A stretch of 9,183 bases of DNA, from assembly GCA_900754445.1 (NCBI GenBank), contig CAAECW010000046.1:1-9183 (forward strand). Reading direction: 5' to 3'. This document shows, in pieces, positions 1-5,807 of the stretch (position 1 is the first letter of the stretch; every line of letters begins with the position of its first letter). The DNA is from an uncultured Collinsella sp. (GTDB lineage: Bacteria; Actinomycetota; Coriobacteriia; Coriobacteriales; Coriobacteriaceae). Below the pieces are notes generated by a model, which had not been told where the DNA came from, searched no databases, and saw only the letters and a list, made by a program, of their open reading frames with translations. The translations under genes were made by a program, and so were the position numbers.

Positions 1-198
1 CACGAGTGCCACGGTGATCATATAGAGTGTCTGAGCGCCATTTGCCACGGCGGTGATGCCGGCGGCGCCGCTAAACTGCCCCATCATGTACAGGTCGGCC
101 ATGCCGTATAGCATCTGCAAAAAGTACGAGAGCATATAGGGCAGGGCAAAGACCGCGATGGTCTTAAGGACATTGCCGCGTGTGAGGTCGTGTTCCAT
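1..198 (-). CDS. MATE-family efflux transporter, N-terminal fragment (runs off left edge)
   Basis: The reverse strand from 198 is open to the window edge and encodes the first 66 residues of a multidrug/toxic-compound extrusion (MATE) transporter. It starts MEHDLTRGNVLKTIAVFALP and continues through a hydrophobic segment with the pattern P-x-x-L-x-x-x-L-Q-x-L-Y-x-x-x-D (roughly residues 20-36), which is typical of the first transmembrane helix of this family, followed by an Ala/Gly-rich loop and the start of helix 2. Family members are cation-coupled antiporters in the cytoplasmic membrane that expel drugs and metabolites; the substrate here cannot be told. The ATG at 198-196 is chosen because family similarity begins at once; no strong Shine-Dalgarno is visible before it. 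The remaining 85 percent or so of the protein lies outside the window. A MerR-type promoter sits about 45 bp upstream. Confidence 0.85.
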   Translation of the reverse strand, partial: MEHDLTRGNVLKTIAVFALPYMLSYFLQMLYGMADLYMMGQFSGAAGITAVANGAQTLYMITVALV

Positions 199-240
199 GG
201 GCGGGGCACTTTCTGGCTTGGTTCGTTTAGGTACCAGTGT

Positions 241-271
241 AGTGAAAACCCTACAACGATTGTAGAGTCAA
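241..271 (-). promoter_or_regulatory. MerR-type promoter/operator of the MATE gene
   Basis: Read on the minus strand, a -35 box TTGACT (271-266) and a weak -10 box TTCACT (246-241) are separated by 19 bp, longer than the usual 17. The spacer is largely filled by a near-perfect dyad with arms ACTCTACAA and TTGTAGGGT around TCG (268-248; one mismatch). A dyad centred between over-spaced -35 and -10 boxes is the signature of promoters controlled by MerR-family activators such as BmrR, ZntR or CueR. Transcription would begin near 234 and leave a leader of about 36 nt. No merR-like gene is in the window, so the regulator itself is inferred. Confidence 0.6.
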
Positions 272-353
272 GGTTTGTGTCGGCAGTGGGGCGAAAAAAA
301 TAGTCACGCTCCAAGCACGATGCTTTGGCCCTCCGTGCCCCTCACCTCGCCTC

Positions 354-418
354 AAACCATCACAACATTCGACGTATTTTGCCAAAATCGGGAAAAGCAT
401 CGAATGTTGTGATGGTTT
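354..418 (+). repeat. Dispersed palindromic element, copy E1
   Basis: A perfect 19-bp inverted repeat (left arm AAACCATCACAACATTCGA at 354-372, right arm at 400-418) encloses 27 nt. The loop contains a second small palindrome, ATTTT-gcc-AAAAT. The right arm runs into a T tract (416-421), so on the plus strand it has the shape of an intrinsic terminator. The same element recurs at 1595-1659 and, inverted, at 5709-5767. Its position between two divergent starts is not where a terminator for either gene is needed, which favours a dispersed repeat or a binding site. No flanking target duplication is evident. Confidence 0.85.
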
Positions 419-518
419 TTTGCCACTCGACCGGGTGGAATCGCTTTCTTGTGCACGAAGGTGTGTGGACCCGTGGGCAGGGGAATAAGGTTGGTTATCC
501 GACTCCATTGGAGGGCTC

Positions 519-1556
519 ATGGACCTGCCGATCGTCCTGTCCCATAAGACTGCCTGGCTGTACCACAACGTGGCGCGCCCGTCCGAGCCGCTCTCGCGAG
601 CAAGCAGTCTATACGATGAGGACTCGCTTGCTAACGAGGCGGAGCCGACTGCGGGCCTGTCCAAATTGGGACTCGATGCCAAAGGGCTGAGGGCTTCAAC
701 GGCAGTTGGGATCGTTGCCGATTATCTGGTCTCGCTTGGTATTCCACGAGAAGAGCTCGATCATATCGACACGCTCGTCAACTTCGATTTTGAGCGCTCG
801 ACGCCGGCTGGATTTAGGTGCCACGTGTTTGGGGCGCCGGTACCTCCAGGCCATCTTATCGAGGTGGCGGAGGGCCTTCTGGTGGTTGATGAGGCCATGT
901 GCTTTGTCCAAGCGGGTTCGTGGATGAGCGAGCCCGAGCAGCTGGAATATGGCTACGAAATCTGCGCCCGATACCATTTGAATCATCTGTCGACAGGCGA
1001 TTATATCGAGATGGGGCAGAGGTGTACCGTTGCCGACTTGATTGCCTATTGCAATGAGAACCGATCTCGTCAGGGGGCTATACGCGCGGCCGCCGTGCTC
1101 AAGCGCGTGCACGATGGCGCGCGGTCGCCCATGGAGACGGCCACCGCAATCATGGTCGTAGCAAAACGTTCCCAGGGCGGACTGGGATACGCCAAGATCG
1201 AGCTCAACCATCGGGTCGATGTTCCCAACGAGTTCAAGTATCTCGCAAAGGCCGGGTATTTCGAGATCGACGTATATGCGCCTGCGAGTGGTACGGGGAT
1301 TGAATACAACGGCTCGGACCATCTTGATAAACAACGCAGCGCGTCGGATGCGGAGCGTATGACCGTGCTGAGCGCGCTGGGCTTTAGGATGATCGTTCTC
1401 ACCGGGACTCAGTTTGCCCACCAGCTGCAATTGCATCGGGCGATGAACGCCATCGCGCTCGCTATGGGCCTTAAGTGCGACCGAAGCGAAGCGTTCCAGA
1501 AACGTCAAAACGACCTGCGAGAATTCGTGATTCGGCACTGGGACGGCGGCATTTAG
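519..1556 (+). CDS. Hypothetical protein with C-terminal PD-(D/E)XK / DUF559-like nuclease-fold domain
   Basis: The protein has 345 residues, is soluble, and has no signal peptide or membrane segment. The C-terminal third (about 200-300) carries the order of motifs seen in DUF559/Vsr-like restriction-endonuclease folds: SPMET with E206, then YFEIDVY with D251, then GIEYNG with E262, then H268, D277 and R280, ending in a hydrophobic VLSALGFRMIVLT strand and Q298. This fits a PD-(D/E)XK core, though the last motif has no clear lysine after the glutamate. Residues about 95-190 (pattern HVFGAPVPP ... CFVQAGSWMSEPEQLEYGYEIC) match, from memory, a region common to hypothetical proteins of Coriobacteriia that share this C-terminal domain. 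Nuclease activity is therefore possible but unproven, and the natural target is unknown. ATG 519 is supported by GGAGGG at 510-515. The gene stands alone, flanked by palindromic elements E1 and E2. An alternative is a regulator or toxin-antitoxin-type protein using the fold for binding only. Confidence 0.7.
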   Translation: MDLPIVLSHKTAWLYHNVARPSEPLSRASSLYDEDSLANEAEPTAGLSKLGLDAKGLRASTAVGIVADYLVSLGIPREELDHIDTLVNFDFERSTPAGFRCHVFGAPVPPGHLIEVAEGLLVVDEAMCFVQAGSWMSEPEQLEYGYEICARYHLNHLSTGDYIEMGQRCTVADLIAYCNENRSRQGAIRAAAVLKRVHDGARSPMETATAIMVVAKRSQGGLGYAKIELNHRVDVPNEFKYLAKAGYFEIDVYAPASGTGIEYNGSDHLDKQRSASDAERMTVLSALGFRMIVLTGTQFAHQLQLHRAMNAIALAMGLKCDRSEAFQKRQNDLREFVIRHWDGGI

Positions 1557-1594
1557 GGGCGTTTTGGTCCTTCTGCGGGGTGCTGTGGGCAGGC

Positions 1595-1659
1595 AAACCA
1601 TCACAACATTCGACGTTTTTTGCCAAAAACGGAAAAAGCATCGAATGTTGTGATGGTTT
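1595..1659 (+). repeat. Dispersed palindromic element, copy E2
   Basis: The same 19-bp arms as E1 (1595-1613 and 1641-1659, perfect complementarity) enclose a 27-nt loop that differs from the E1 loop at only three positions, in the same orientation. It begins 39 bp after the stop of the endonuclease-fold gene and lies upstream of the moaA promoter, so a transcript hairpin here could separate the two units, but no long T tract follows the right arm. Confidence 0.85.
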
Positions 1660-1721
1660 GTGTTGAGGATGGGCTCGGAAGGTCCGTTTTGTTCGAGGCG
1701 ACCTGTCCTGTCGTACGGGTG

Positions 1722-1749
1722 TCGGCATGATTCTCTCGTGGGGTATTAT
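1722..1749 (+). promoter_or_regulatory. Candidate promoter of the moaA operon
   Basis: A -10 box TATTAT (1744-1749) is preceded at 16 bp by TCGGCA (1722-1727), which matches 4 of 6 bases of the -35 consensus. Transcription would start near 1756, leaving a leader of about 34 nt, too short for a molybdenum-cofactor riboswitch; none is visible upstream either. Confidence 0.45.
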
Positions 1750-1789
1750 GTTTTCCGAAGAATAAAACGCCGCGTGAGGGGAGGGCTGC

Positions 1790-2845
1790 GTGGACGGGCA
1801 CGTGCAACATGACGGCTTTGGCCGCGATATCAACTACCTGCGCATTGCCGTTACCGACAAGTGCAATTTCCGCTGCATTTACTGCATGCCGGCCGATGGC
1901 GTGGCGCCCCGTGCACACGACGAGCTACTCAGCGCCGAGGAAATCGCTCGCTTTGTGCGCTTGGTAGCGGGGGAGGGCATTCGCCGCGTTCGCCTGACGG
2001 GCGGCGAGCCGCTGGTCAGCCGCCGTATTATCCCGCTCATTCGTGACATCCGCGCGATTCCGCAGATCGAGGACATCTCGCTCACCACCAATGGCGCCCT
2101 GCTGCCCAAGTTGGCGCCGCAGCTCAAAGATGCCGGGCTTAACCGCGTTAACATCTCGCTCGACACACTCGACCCCGAGCTGTTTGGAAAGATCACGCGC
2201 CTGGGTCGATTTGAACAGACCATGGCTGGTATCGACGCGGCGCTGGCTTGGGGCTTTGAGCCCGTTAAGGTCAACTGCGTTGTTGTGCGCCGACTCAACC
2301 AGGATGTGGCGGCCCTCGCACGGCTGACCGTCGACCGCCCCATCCACCTGCGCTTTATCGAATACATGCCCATTGGCGACGAACGTACGAGCTCACATTG
2401 TGCCGTAGACCCTCACGCGCCCACACTCAATCCCGAGCTGTGGGACGCGAGCGACACCGTGCCGAGCGACGAGCTGCGGGAGCGCATCAATGCCGGGGCC
2501 GCCGCGACGGGTCTGGGCGAGCTCGAGCCGCTCGACATCAACGACGCTCCTGCCGGCGCGGGTCCTGCGCGCTACTGGCACTTTCCGGGCGCGGCGGGAA
2601 CGGTTGGCTTTATTAGCGCCATGTCCAACCATTTTTGTGCGAATTGCAACCGTCTGCGCCTGACGGCCGATGGCAACGTGCGTCCGTGCCTGTTTAGCGA
2701 TGCCGAGCATTCGGTGCGTGAGGCGCTGCGCCGTGGTGATGATATGCAGGTACTTTCGATTTGGCGCGATGCCGTGGCCCACAAACCGCAGGAACACGCG
2801 ATAATTGAGGGCACGCAACGATTTATGTCCCAAATCGGAGGATGA
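1790..2845 (+). CDS. moaA: GTP 3',8-cyclase MoaA (molybdenum cofactor biosynthesis)
   Basis: MoaA is a radical SAM enzyme that rearranges GTP into 3',8-cyclo-7,8-dihydro-GTP, the substrate of MoaC, in the first step of molybdenum cofactor synthesis. The 351-residue product is of normal length. The N-terminal radical SAM cluster motif is CNFRCIYC (C25, C29, C32), followed by the SAM-binding GGEPL at 71-75. The second, substrate-binding 4Fe-4S cluster is marked by C283, C286 and C300 within FCANCNRLRLTADG and RPCLF. The chain ends in the conserved Gly-Gly tail that inserts into the active site. Translation starts at GTG 1790, placed by a strong GAGGGGAGGG Shine-Dalgarno at 1776-1785; the hallmark N-terminal DGFGRDINYLRIAVTDKCN follows. 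The stop overlaps the ribosome binding site of the next gene, a moaC-mobB fusion, so the two are almost certainly co-transcribed. Confidence 0.97.
   Translation: MDGHVQHDGFGRDINYLRIAVTDKCNFRCIYCMPADGVAPRAHDELLSAEEIARFVRLVAGEGIRRVRLTGGEPLVSRRIIPLIRDIRAIPQIEDISLTTNGALLPKLAPQLKDAGLNRVNISLDTLDPELFGKITRLGRFEQTMAGIDAALAWGFEPVKVNCVVVRRLNQDVAALARLTVDRPIHLRFIEYMPIGDERTSSHCAVDPHAPTLNPELWDASDTVPSDELRERINAGAAATGLGELEPLDINDAPAGAGPARYWHFPGAAGTVGFISAMSNHFCANCNRLRLTADGNVRPCLFSDAEHSVREALRRGDDMQVLSIWRDAVAHKPQEHAIIEGTQRFMSQIGG
2837..2842 (+). promoter_or_regulatory. Ribosome binding site of moaC-mobB, inside the end of moaA
   Basis: GGAGGA encodes the terminal Gly-Gly of MoaA and also stands 7 bp before ATG 2850. 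It fixes the moaC-mobB start at 2850 rather than at the upstream in-frame ATG 2805, which would overlap moaA by 41 bp and has no such site. The arrangement suggests translational coupling. Confidence 0.75.
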
Positions 2846-2849
2846 TCAT

Positions 2850-4154
2850 ATGGCCAAGAGCAGGTACGCCGATGCCACCAAGGCCGCTCGCAGGGCCGCG
2901 ATGTCTGCCCACAAAGCCACGGCTGCGACGAATGCTGACAACGCCGACGCGTCCGCGCAGCCGACTGCCAGCGTTGCCACCGAGCCCGCCCGCGACGCCC
3001 GTCGCGACGAGCTGACGCACGTGGACGCCAAGGGCGAGGTGCGCATGGTCGACGTGTCCGACAAGGCCGAGACCCATCGCATTGCCATCGCCGAGGGCAC
3101 CATTCTCATGCACCCCGAGACGCAGGCCATGGTGCTGCAGGACCGCGCCAAGAAGGGCGATGTGCTTGCCTGCGCGCGTGTGGCGGGCATTATGGCTATC
3201 AAGCGCACGAGCGACATCATCCCCATGTGCCATCCGTTGCTCATTACCAAGAGCAAGTGCGACATTGCGCCCATCGCTGCGGCGGGGACGCCGGCCGAGG
3301 ACGTGCCCGAGGGCTGGGCGCCGGCGCGTGCGGACGGGCAGGTTGGCTTTCACGTGCTGGTTACGGCCGGCGTGACGGGCAAGACGGGTATCGAGATGGA
3401 GGCCCTGACCGGCGCGAGTGCCGCGTGCCTAACGATCTATGACATGTGCAAGGCGGTCGATCGCGGCATGGAGATCGTCGATGTGCGTCTGCTGCGCAAG
3501 GAGGGCGGCCGCTCGGGCGTGTGGGACCGCGCAGAGCGTCAGGCCGCTGCTGTTGAGGCCGTGGCCGCTGACGGTGCCGCGCCCGCGAGCGCACCCGTCG
3601 CCGTCGCGCCCGCAGCTCCCACTCCAGCCGTCCCCGCGATCGCGTTTATCGGCTACCAAAATTCGGGCAAGACAACGCTCGTCGAGAAGGTTATCGCCGA
3701 GCTCACCCGCCGCGGCCTGCGCGTGGGTTCGCTCAAGCATCATGGGCATCACGGCTTTGATATCGATGTGCCCGCTAAGGACACCTGGCGCCATCACCAA
3801 GCCGGATCCAAGCACGTGGGCCTCATCTGCGCCACGCGCTGGGCGGAGTACGCCGATACGCGCGAGGAGGACGAGATGCCCGCGCGTGAGCTGCTGTCGC
3901 GCTACAACGATGTCGACGTGGTGATCATCGAGGGTTACAAGACCGAGGGCTTCGACAACATCGTGGTCGCGCGCTCCGGCGTCGACCGTCTGCGCGGCAA
4001 GAGCTCGCTCGACCTGGTCGATGGCCACACGCTGGCCCTTGCCTGCAACGAAGCCCTGGCGCGTCAGGCCTTCGATGCCGGCTTTGCGACCCGAGCCATC
4101 AACATCAACGACGCCCGAGCCATCTGCGATCTTATCCAAGACCATCTGGCCTAA
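2850..4154 (+). CDS. moaC-mobB: MoaC-MobB fusion: cyclic pyranopterin monophosphate synthase plus GTP-binding MGD accessory protein
   Basis: The 434-residue chain joins two cofactor enzymes. Residues 1-54 are an Ala-rich, low-complexity extension not found in ordinary MoaC. MoaC spans about 55-230: it has KKGDVLACARVAGIMAIKRT, the metal/substrate MCHPL motif (126-130), GIEMEALTGAS (180-190) and the YDMCKA catalytic-lysine motif, ending with GGRSGVW. MoaC turns the MoaA product into cyclic pyranopterin monophosphate. An Ala/Pro linker (about 230-261) leads to MobB (262-434), a P-loop GTPase-fold protein with GYQNSGKT (268-275), SLKHHGHHGFDID near 294-306 and VIIEGYK near 358-364. MobB assists MobA in attaching a nucleotide to molybdopterin. 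Both halves keep their key residues, so both are probably active. The gene lies 4 bp after moaA. MoaD, MoaE, MoeA, MogA and MobA are not in the window. Very high GC and alanine runs mark the linker. Confidence 0.93.
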   Translation: MAKSRYADATKAARRAAMSAHKATAATNADNADASAQPTASVATEPARDARRDELTHVDAKGEVRMVDVSDKAETHRIAIAEGTILMHPETQAMVLQDRAKKGDVLACARVAGIMAIKRTSDIIPMCHPLLITKSKCDIAPIAAAGTPAEDVPEGWAPARADGQVGFHVLVTAGVTGKTGIEMEALTGASAACLTIYDMCKAVDRGMEIVDVRLLRKEGGRSGVWDRAERQAAAVEAVAADGAAPASAPVAVAPAAPTPAVPAIAFIGYQNSGKTTLVEKVIAELTRRGLRVGSLKHHGHHGFDIDVPAKDTWRHHQAGSKHVGLICATRWAEYADTREEDEMPARELLSRYNDVDVVIIEGYKTEGFDNIVVARSGVDRLRGKSSLDLVDGHTLALACNEALARQAFDAGFATRAININDARAICDLIQDHLA

Positions 4155-4194
4155 AACCTGCCAAAAAGGGACAGGTTTATTTCGGCAGGTTTTA
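4152..4194 (+). repeat. Palindrome overlapping the moaC-mobB stop codon
   Basis: Arms TAAAACCTGCC (4152-4162) and GGCAGGTTTTA (4184-4194) are perfectly complementary over 11 bp around a 21-nt loop containing GGGACAGG. The TAA stop is the outer edge of the left arm. The loop motif resembles the GG-N-CAGG core of the hairpin that follows at 4213, so it may be a distant member of the same family. It could fold at the 3' end of the transcript, but has no T tract beyond its own arm. Confidence 0.65.
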
Positions 4195-4212
4195 TCTGGG
4201 CAAACGTCATTT

Positions 4213-4250
4213 CCACCACAAAGGGGCCAGGCACCTTTGTGGTGGTTTTT
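4213..4250 (+). terminator. Rho-independent terminator of the moaA operon (12-9-12 repeat family)
   Basis: A perfect 12-bp stem (CCACCACAAAGG, 4213-4224, with CCTTTGTGGTGG, 4234-4245) and a 9-nt loop are followed by TTTTT (4246-4250), a textbook intrinsic terminator shape 58 bp after the moaC-mobB stop. The stem and the GGNNAGGCA loop recur at 5807-5831 and 6758-6790, each after a plus-strand gene, so this is also a dispersed repeat. Confidence 0.75.
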
Positions 4251-4253
4251 GCT

Positions 4254-4290
4254 TTGGTAGATGTGTGGGACATGTCTTACAATCTACCAA
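4254..4290. repeat. 37-nt near-perfect palindrome
   Basis: Arms TTGGTAGAT (4254-4262) and ATCTACCAA (4282-4290) are exact complements. With one bulged G (4263) pairing continues inward through TGT/ACA and two G-T pairs to a central GACATGTC (4269-4276), so nearly the whole stretch can fold. It belongs to neither of the other repeat families here. It could be an operator or a transcript hairpin ahead of the MFS gene, or a remnant of a mobile-element end. No function can be assigned. Confidence 0.5.
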
Positions 4291-4362
4291 GTAGTTCATG
4301 ACGGGCGAAAACGGAGAGAAGGGTCCTGATGCGTCCTTAATGTTTCGTGCGGATAGATTGAT

Positions 4363-4399
4363 TTGACAGACGGTGGCGAATGCCCACCGCCCGTATTCG
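4363..4399 (+). promoter_or_regulatory. Possible promoter/operator of the MFS gene
   Basis: A consensus -35 box TTGACA (4363-4368) is followed by a 6-bp dyad, CGGTGG (4371-4376) with CCACCG (4384-4389). The nearest -10-like sequence, TATTCG (4394-4399), lies 25 bp away, too far for an ordinary promoter. Either the real -10 is degenerate or the dyad binds a regulator. The exact promoter remains unclear. Confidence 0.25.
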
Positions 4400-4418
4400 T
4401 ATGAAACAAGGAGTCTCC

Positions 4419-5705
4419 ATGCTCGCCTCTCTTTTCTCAAAGCCTCAATCATCGCTGTCCGTGCAGGCAAAGCGCCTGGTGGCGATGCGCTTTCTCATCT
4501 ACACCGGTTTTCAGACCAGTTATTTTATCGGCGTCATCGGAACGCTTACCTATGCGGACGATGCCTCGGTCGTCGCGACATCGCTGGCCGTCCTGTTTAT
4601 GAACGTATTCGTGATCTTGGGATCCTTTGCGGGTGGAGCGGCGCTTGACGCTTGGGGTCCGTGCCGGCATTTCCGGGCGAGTATCGTCGGCACGTTGGCA
4701 ACCGGCGCGGCAATCCTCGCCTTTGGCAGCACGACCGGCATCGTCTTGCTCGGCGCGGTGCTCCTGGGCTTTGTGATGGGATTTGCCCAGCCCATCGCCA
4801 CGTCCTATCCGGCCTACCTCACCGACGATCCCGTCGAGCTCAAAGACATTAACTCCGCCATAACCATGTTCTCAAACGTGAGTATTATTGTCGGCCCCAC
4901 GCTGGGCGGCTTTGTCGCGGCGGCTGCATCGTCACGCGCGGTGTTCGTGCTCATGATGCTCTTTACCGCACTGGCGCTCGTCGCCGGTTGGGGCTTTAGG
5001 CCGCAAGCAGGTCGCGGCGCCGCGCGCGAAAGTACTCCCGCGGATAGCAGCACAACGGCAAGTACTGCCAGTCAAAGCTCCGACTTCATTAAATCCACCC
5101 GTGCAACCTTCGCGACCAGCATCAAGACGGTTTTTACCAACAGCGTCCTCGCCCTGCTGTTCTTCATCATCTTCCTCTCGAACTTTGGCTACGGCGCCTT
5201 CGATCCGCTGGAGTCGTTCTTCTATCGCGATGTCCTGCACGTCGGTGTCGAATGGATGGGCTGGCTCTCGTCGGCCTGCGGTGTGGGTGCAGTGCTGGGC
5301 GCTGTACTCGCGCTCCGCTTGCCGTCGCGCTTCGTCAGCCTCAAAACGCTGCTCGTGGCACTCATGTCCGTGGGTCTGGGAAGCCTGCTCTACGTCGGAA
5401 CACCGTACGTGGGTGTAGCCCTCGTCGGTCAGATTGCCCTGGGCGTGGCGTGGGGCGTCGTCAACCCGCTCCACAACACGATCGTGCAAACGACGGCTCC
5501 GCTCGAGCAGCTCGGTCGCATCAACTCGGTCATGGGCTTTGGCAACATGTTCGCCGGCGTGGCCCCGCTGGCGATTACCCCTTGGCTGGCGGCGACGTTT
5601 GGTGTGCAGCAGACGCTCGTAGGGGCTGGTATGGTCGTGACGGCGGTTCCCGTGGCGTTGCTGCTGTTTGGCCGCTGGCACTTGGATCGTGCCGCAAAGC
5701 AGTAA
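4419..5705 (+). CDS. Major facilitator superfamily transporter (drug-efflux-like)
   Basis: The 428-residue protein has about 12 hydrophobic helices in two groups of six (roughly 22-192 and 241-420) joined by a polar, Ser/Thr/Ala-rich cytoplasmic loop near 195-235. After helix 2 the sequence GGAALDAWGPCRHF (about 72-85) is a recognisable, degenerate MFS motif A (G-x-x-x-D-x-x-G). This is the layout of the proton-driven MFS exporters close to macrolide-efflux (MefA-like) proteins; the substrate cannot be read from the sequence. ATG 4419 is chosen because AAGGAG lies 5 bp upstream (4408-4413) and the amphipathic N-terminus fits; in-frame ATGs at 4380 and 4401 lack such a site. The gene stands alone, between a terminator-like hairpin upstream and palindromic element E3 three bases after its stop. 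Confidence 0.88.
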   Translation: MLASLFSKPQSSLSVQAKRLVAMRFLIYTGFQTSYFIGVIGTLTYADDASVVATSLAVLFMNVFVILGSFAGGAALDAWGPCRHFRASIVGTLATGAAILAFGSTTGIVLLGAVLLGFVMGFAQPIATSYPAYLTDDPVELKDINSAITMFSNVSIIVGPTLGGFVAAAASSRAVFVLMMLFTALALVAGWGFRPQAGRGAARESTPADSSTTASTASQSSDFIKSTRATFATSIKTVFTNSVLALLFFIIFLSNFGYGAFDPLESFFYRDVLHVGVEWMGWLSSACGVGAVLGAVLALRLPSRFVSLKTLLVALMSVGLGSLLYVGTPYVGVALVGQIALGVAWGVVNPLHNTIVQTTAPLEQLGRINSVMGFGNMFAGVAPLAITPWLAATFGVQQTLVGAGMVVTAVPVALLLFGRWHLDRAAKQ

Positions 5706-5708
5706 AAT

Positions 5709-5767
5709 CCATCACAACATTCGATGAAAATCGCGATTTTGCCGAAAAACGTCGAATGTTGTGATGG
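5709..5767 (-). repeat. Dispersed palindromic element, copy E3 (inverted)
   Basis: Arms CCATCACAACATTCGA (5709-5724) and its complement (5752-5767) are perfect over 16 bp and enclose 27 nt, the same loop length as E1 and E2. The loop aligns with those of E1 and E2 only when reverse-complemented, so this copy lies in the opposite orientation. Its loop holds the 14-bp palindrome AAAATCGCGATTTT (5727-5740). It starts 3 bp after the MFS stop and could act as a 3'-end hairpin of that transcript. The outermost 3 bp of the E1/E2 arms are not conserved as pairs here. Confidence 0.85.
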
Positions 5768-5777
5768 TTCGCGCCCC

Positions 5778-5807
5778 GGGTCCGGCCACCCTTCGGGTCC
5801 GGCCACC
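5778..5807. repeat. Tandem 13-bp direct repeat
   Basis: GGGTCCGGCCACC occurs at 5778-5790 and again at 5795-5807, separated by CTTC. The second copy runs directly into the hairpin at 5807-5831. The unit may be a leftover of imprecise duplication at a repeat-rich spot. Confidence 0.75.

Larger units (their letters stand above)
199..518. other. Intergenic region between the MATE gene (minus) and the endonuclease-fold gene (plus)
   Basis: This 320-bp gap between divergent genes holds the MerR-type MATE promoter (241-271) and palindromic element E1 (354-418). A small imperfect hairpin (CCAAGCA / TGCTTTGG) lies at 311-328. Between E1 and the start at 519 I see no convincing -35/-10 pair for the plus-strand gene; TTGTGC near 449 is a weak candidate only. 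Short open frames crossing this gap on both strands lack ribosome binding sites and family resemblance. Confidence 0.5.

Noticed and set aside
251..682. 143-codon open frame on the minus strand
   Set aside because: It crosses palindrome E1 and the start of the endonuclease-fold gene, with no ribosome binding site.
696..1604. 302-codon open frame on the minus strand
   Set aside because: It lies antisense to the endonuclease-fold gene, has no ribosome binding site or family resemblance, and starts inside palindrome E2; it is a mirror of GC-rich coding sequence.
2805..2849. Upstream in-frame ATG for moaC-mobB
   Set aside because: It would overlap moaA by 41 bp and lacks a ribosome binding site, whereas ATG 2850 has GGAGGA at 7 bp.
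4932..5681. 249-codon open frame on the minus strand
   Set aside because: It is antisense to the MFS gene, is charged and low-complexity with no recognisable domain, and has no start signal.
354..5767. CRISPR array
   Set aside because: The repeated 65-bp units are thousands of bases apart, palindromic, and in both orientations; there is no regular spacer series and no cas gene.
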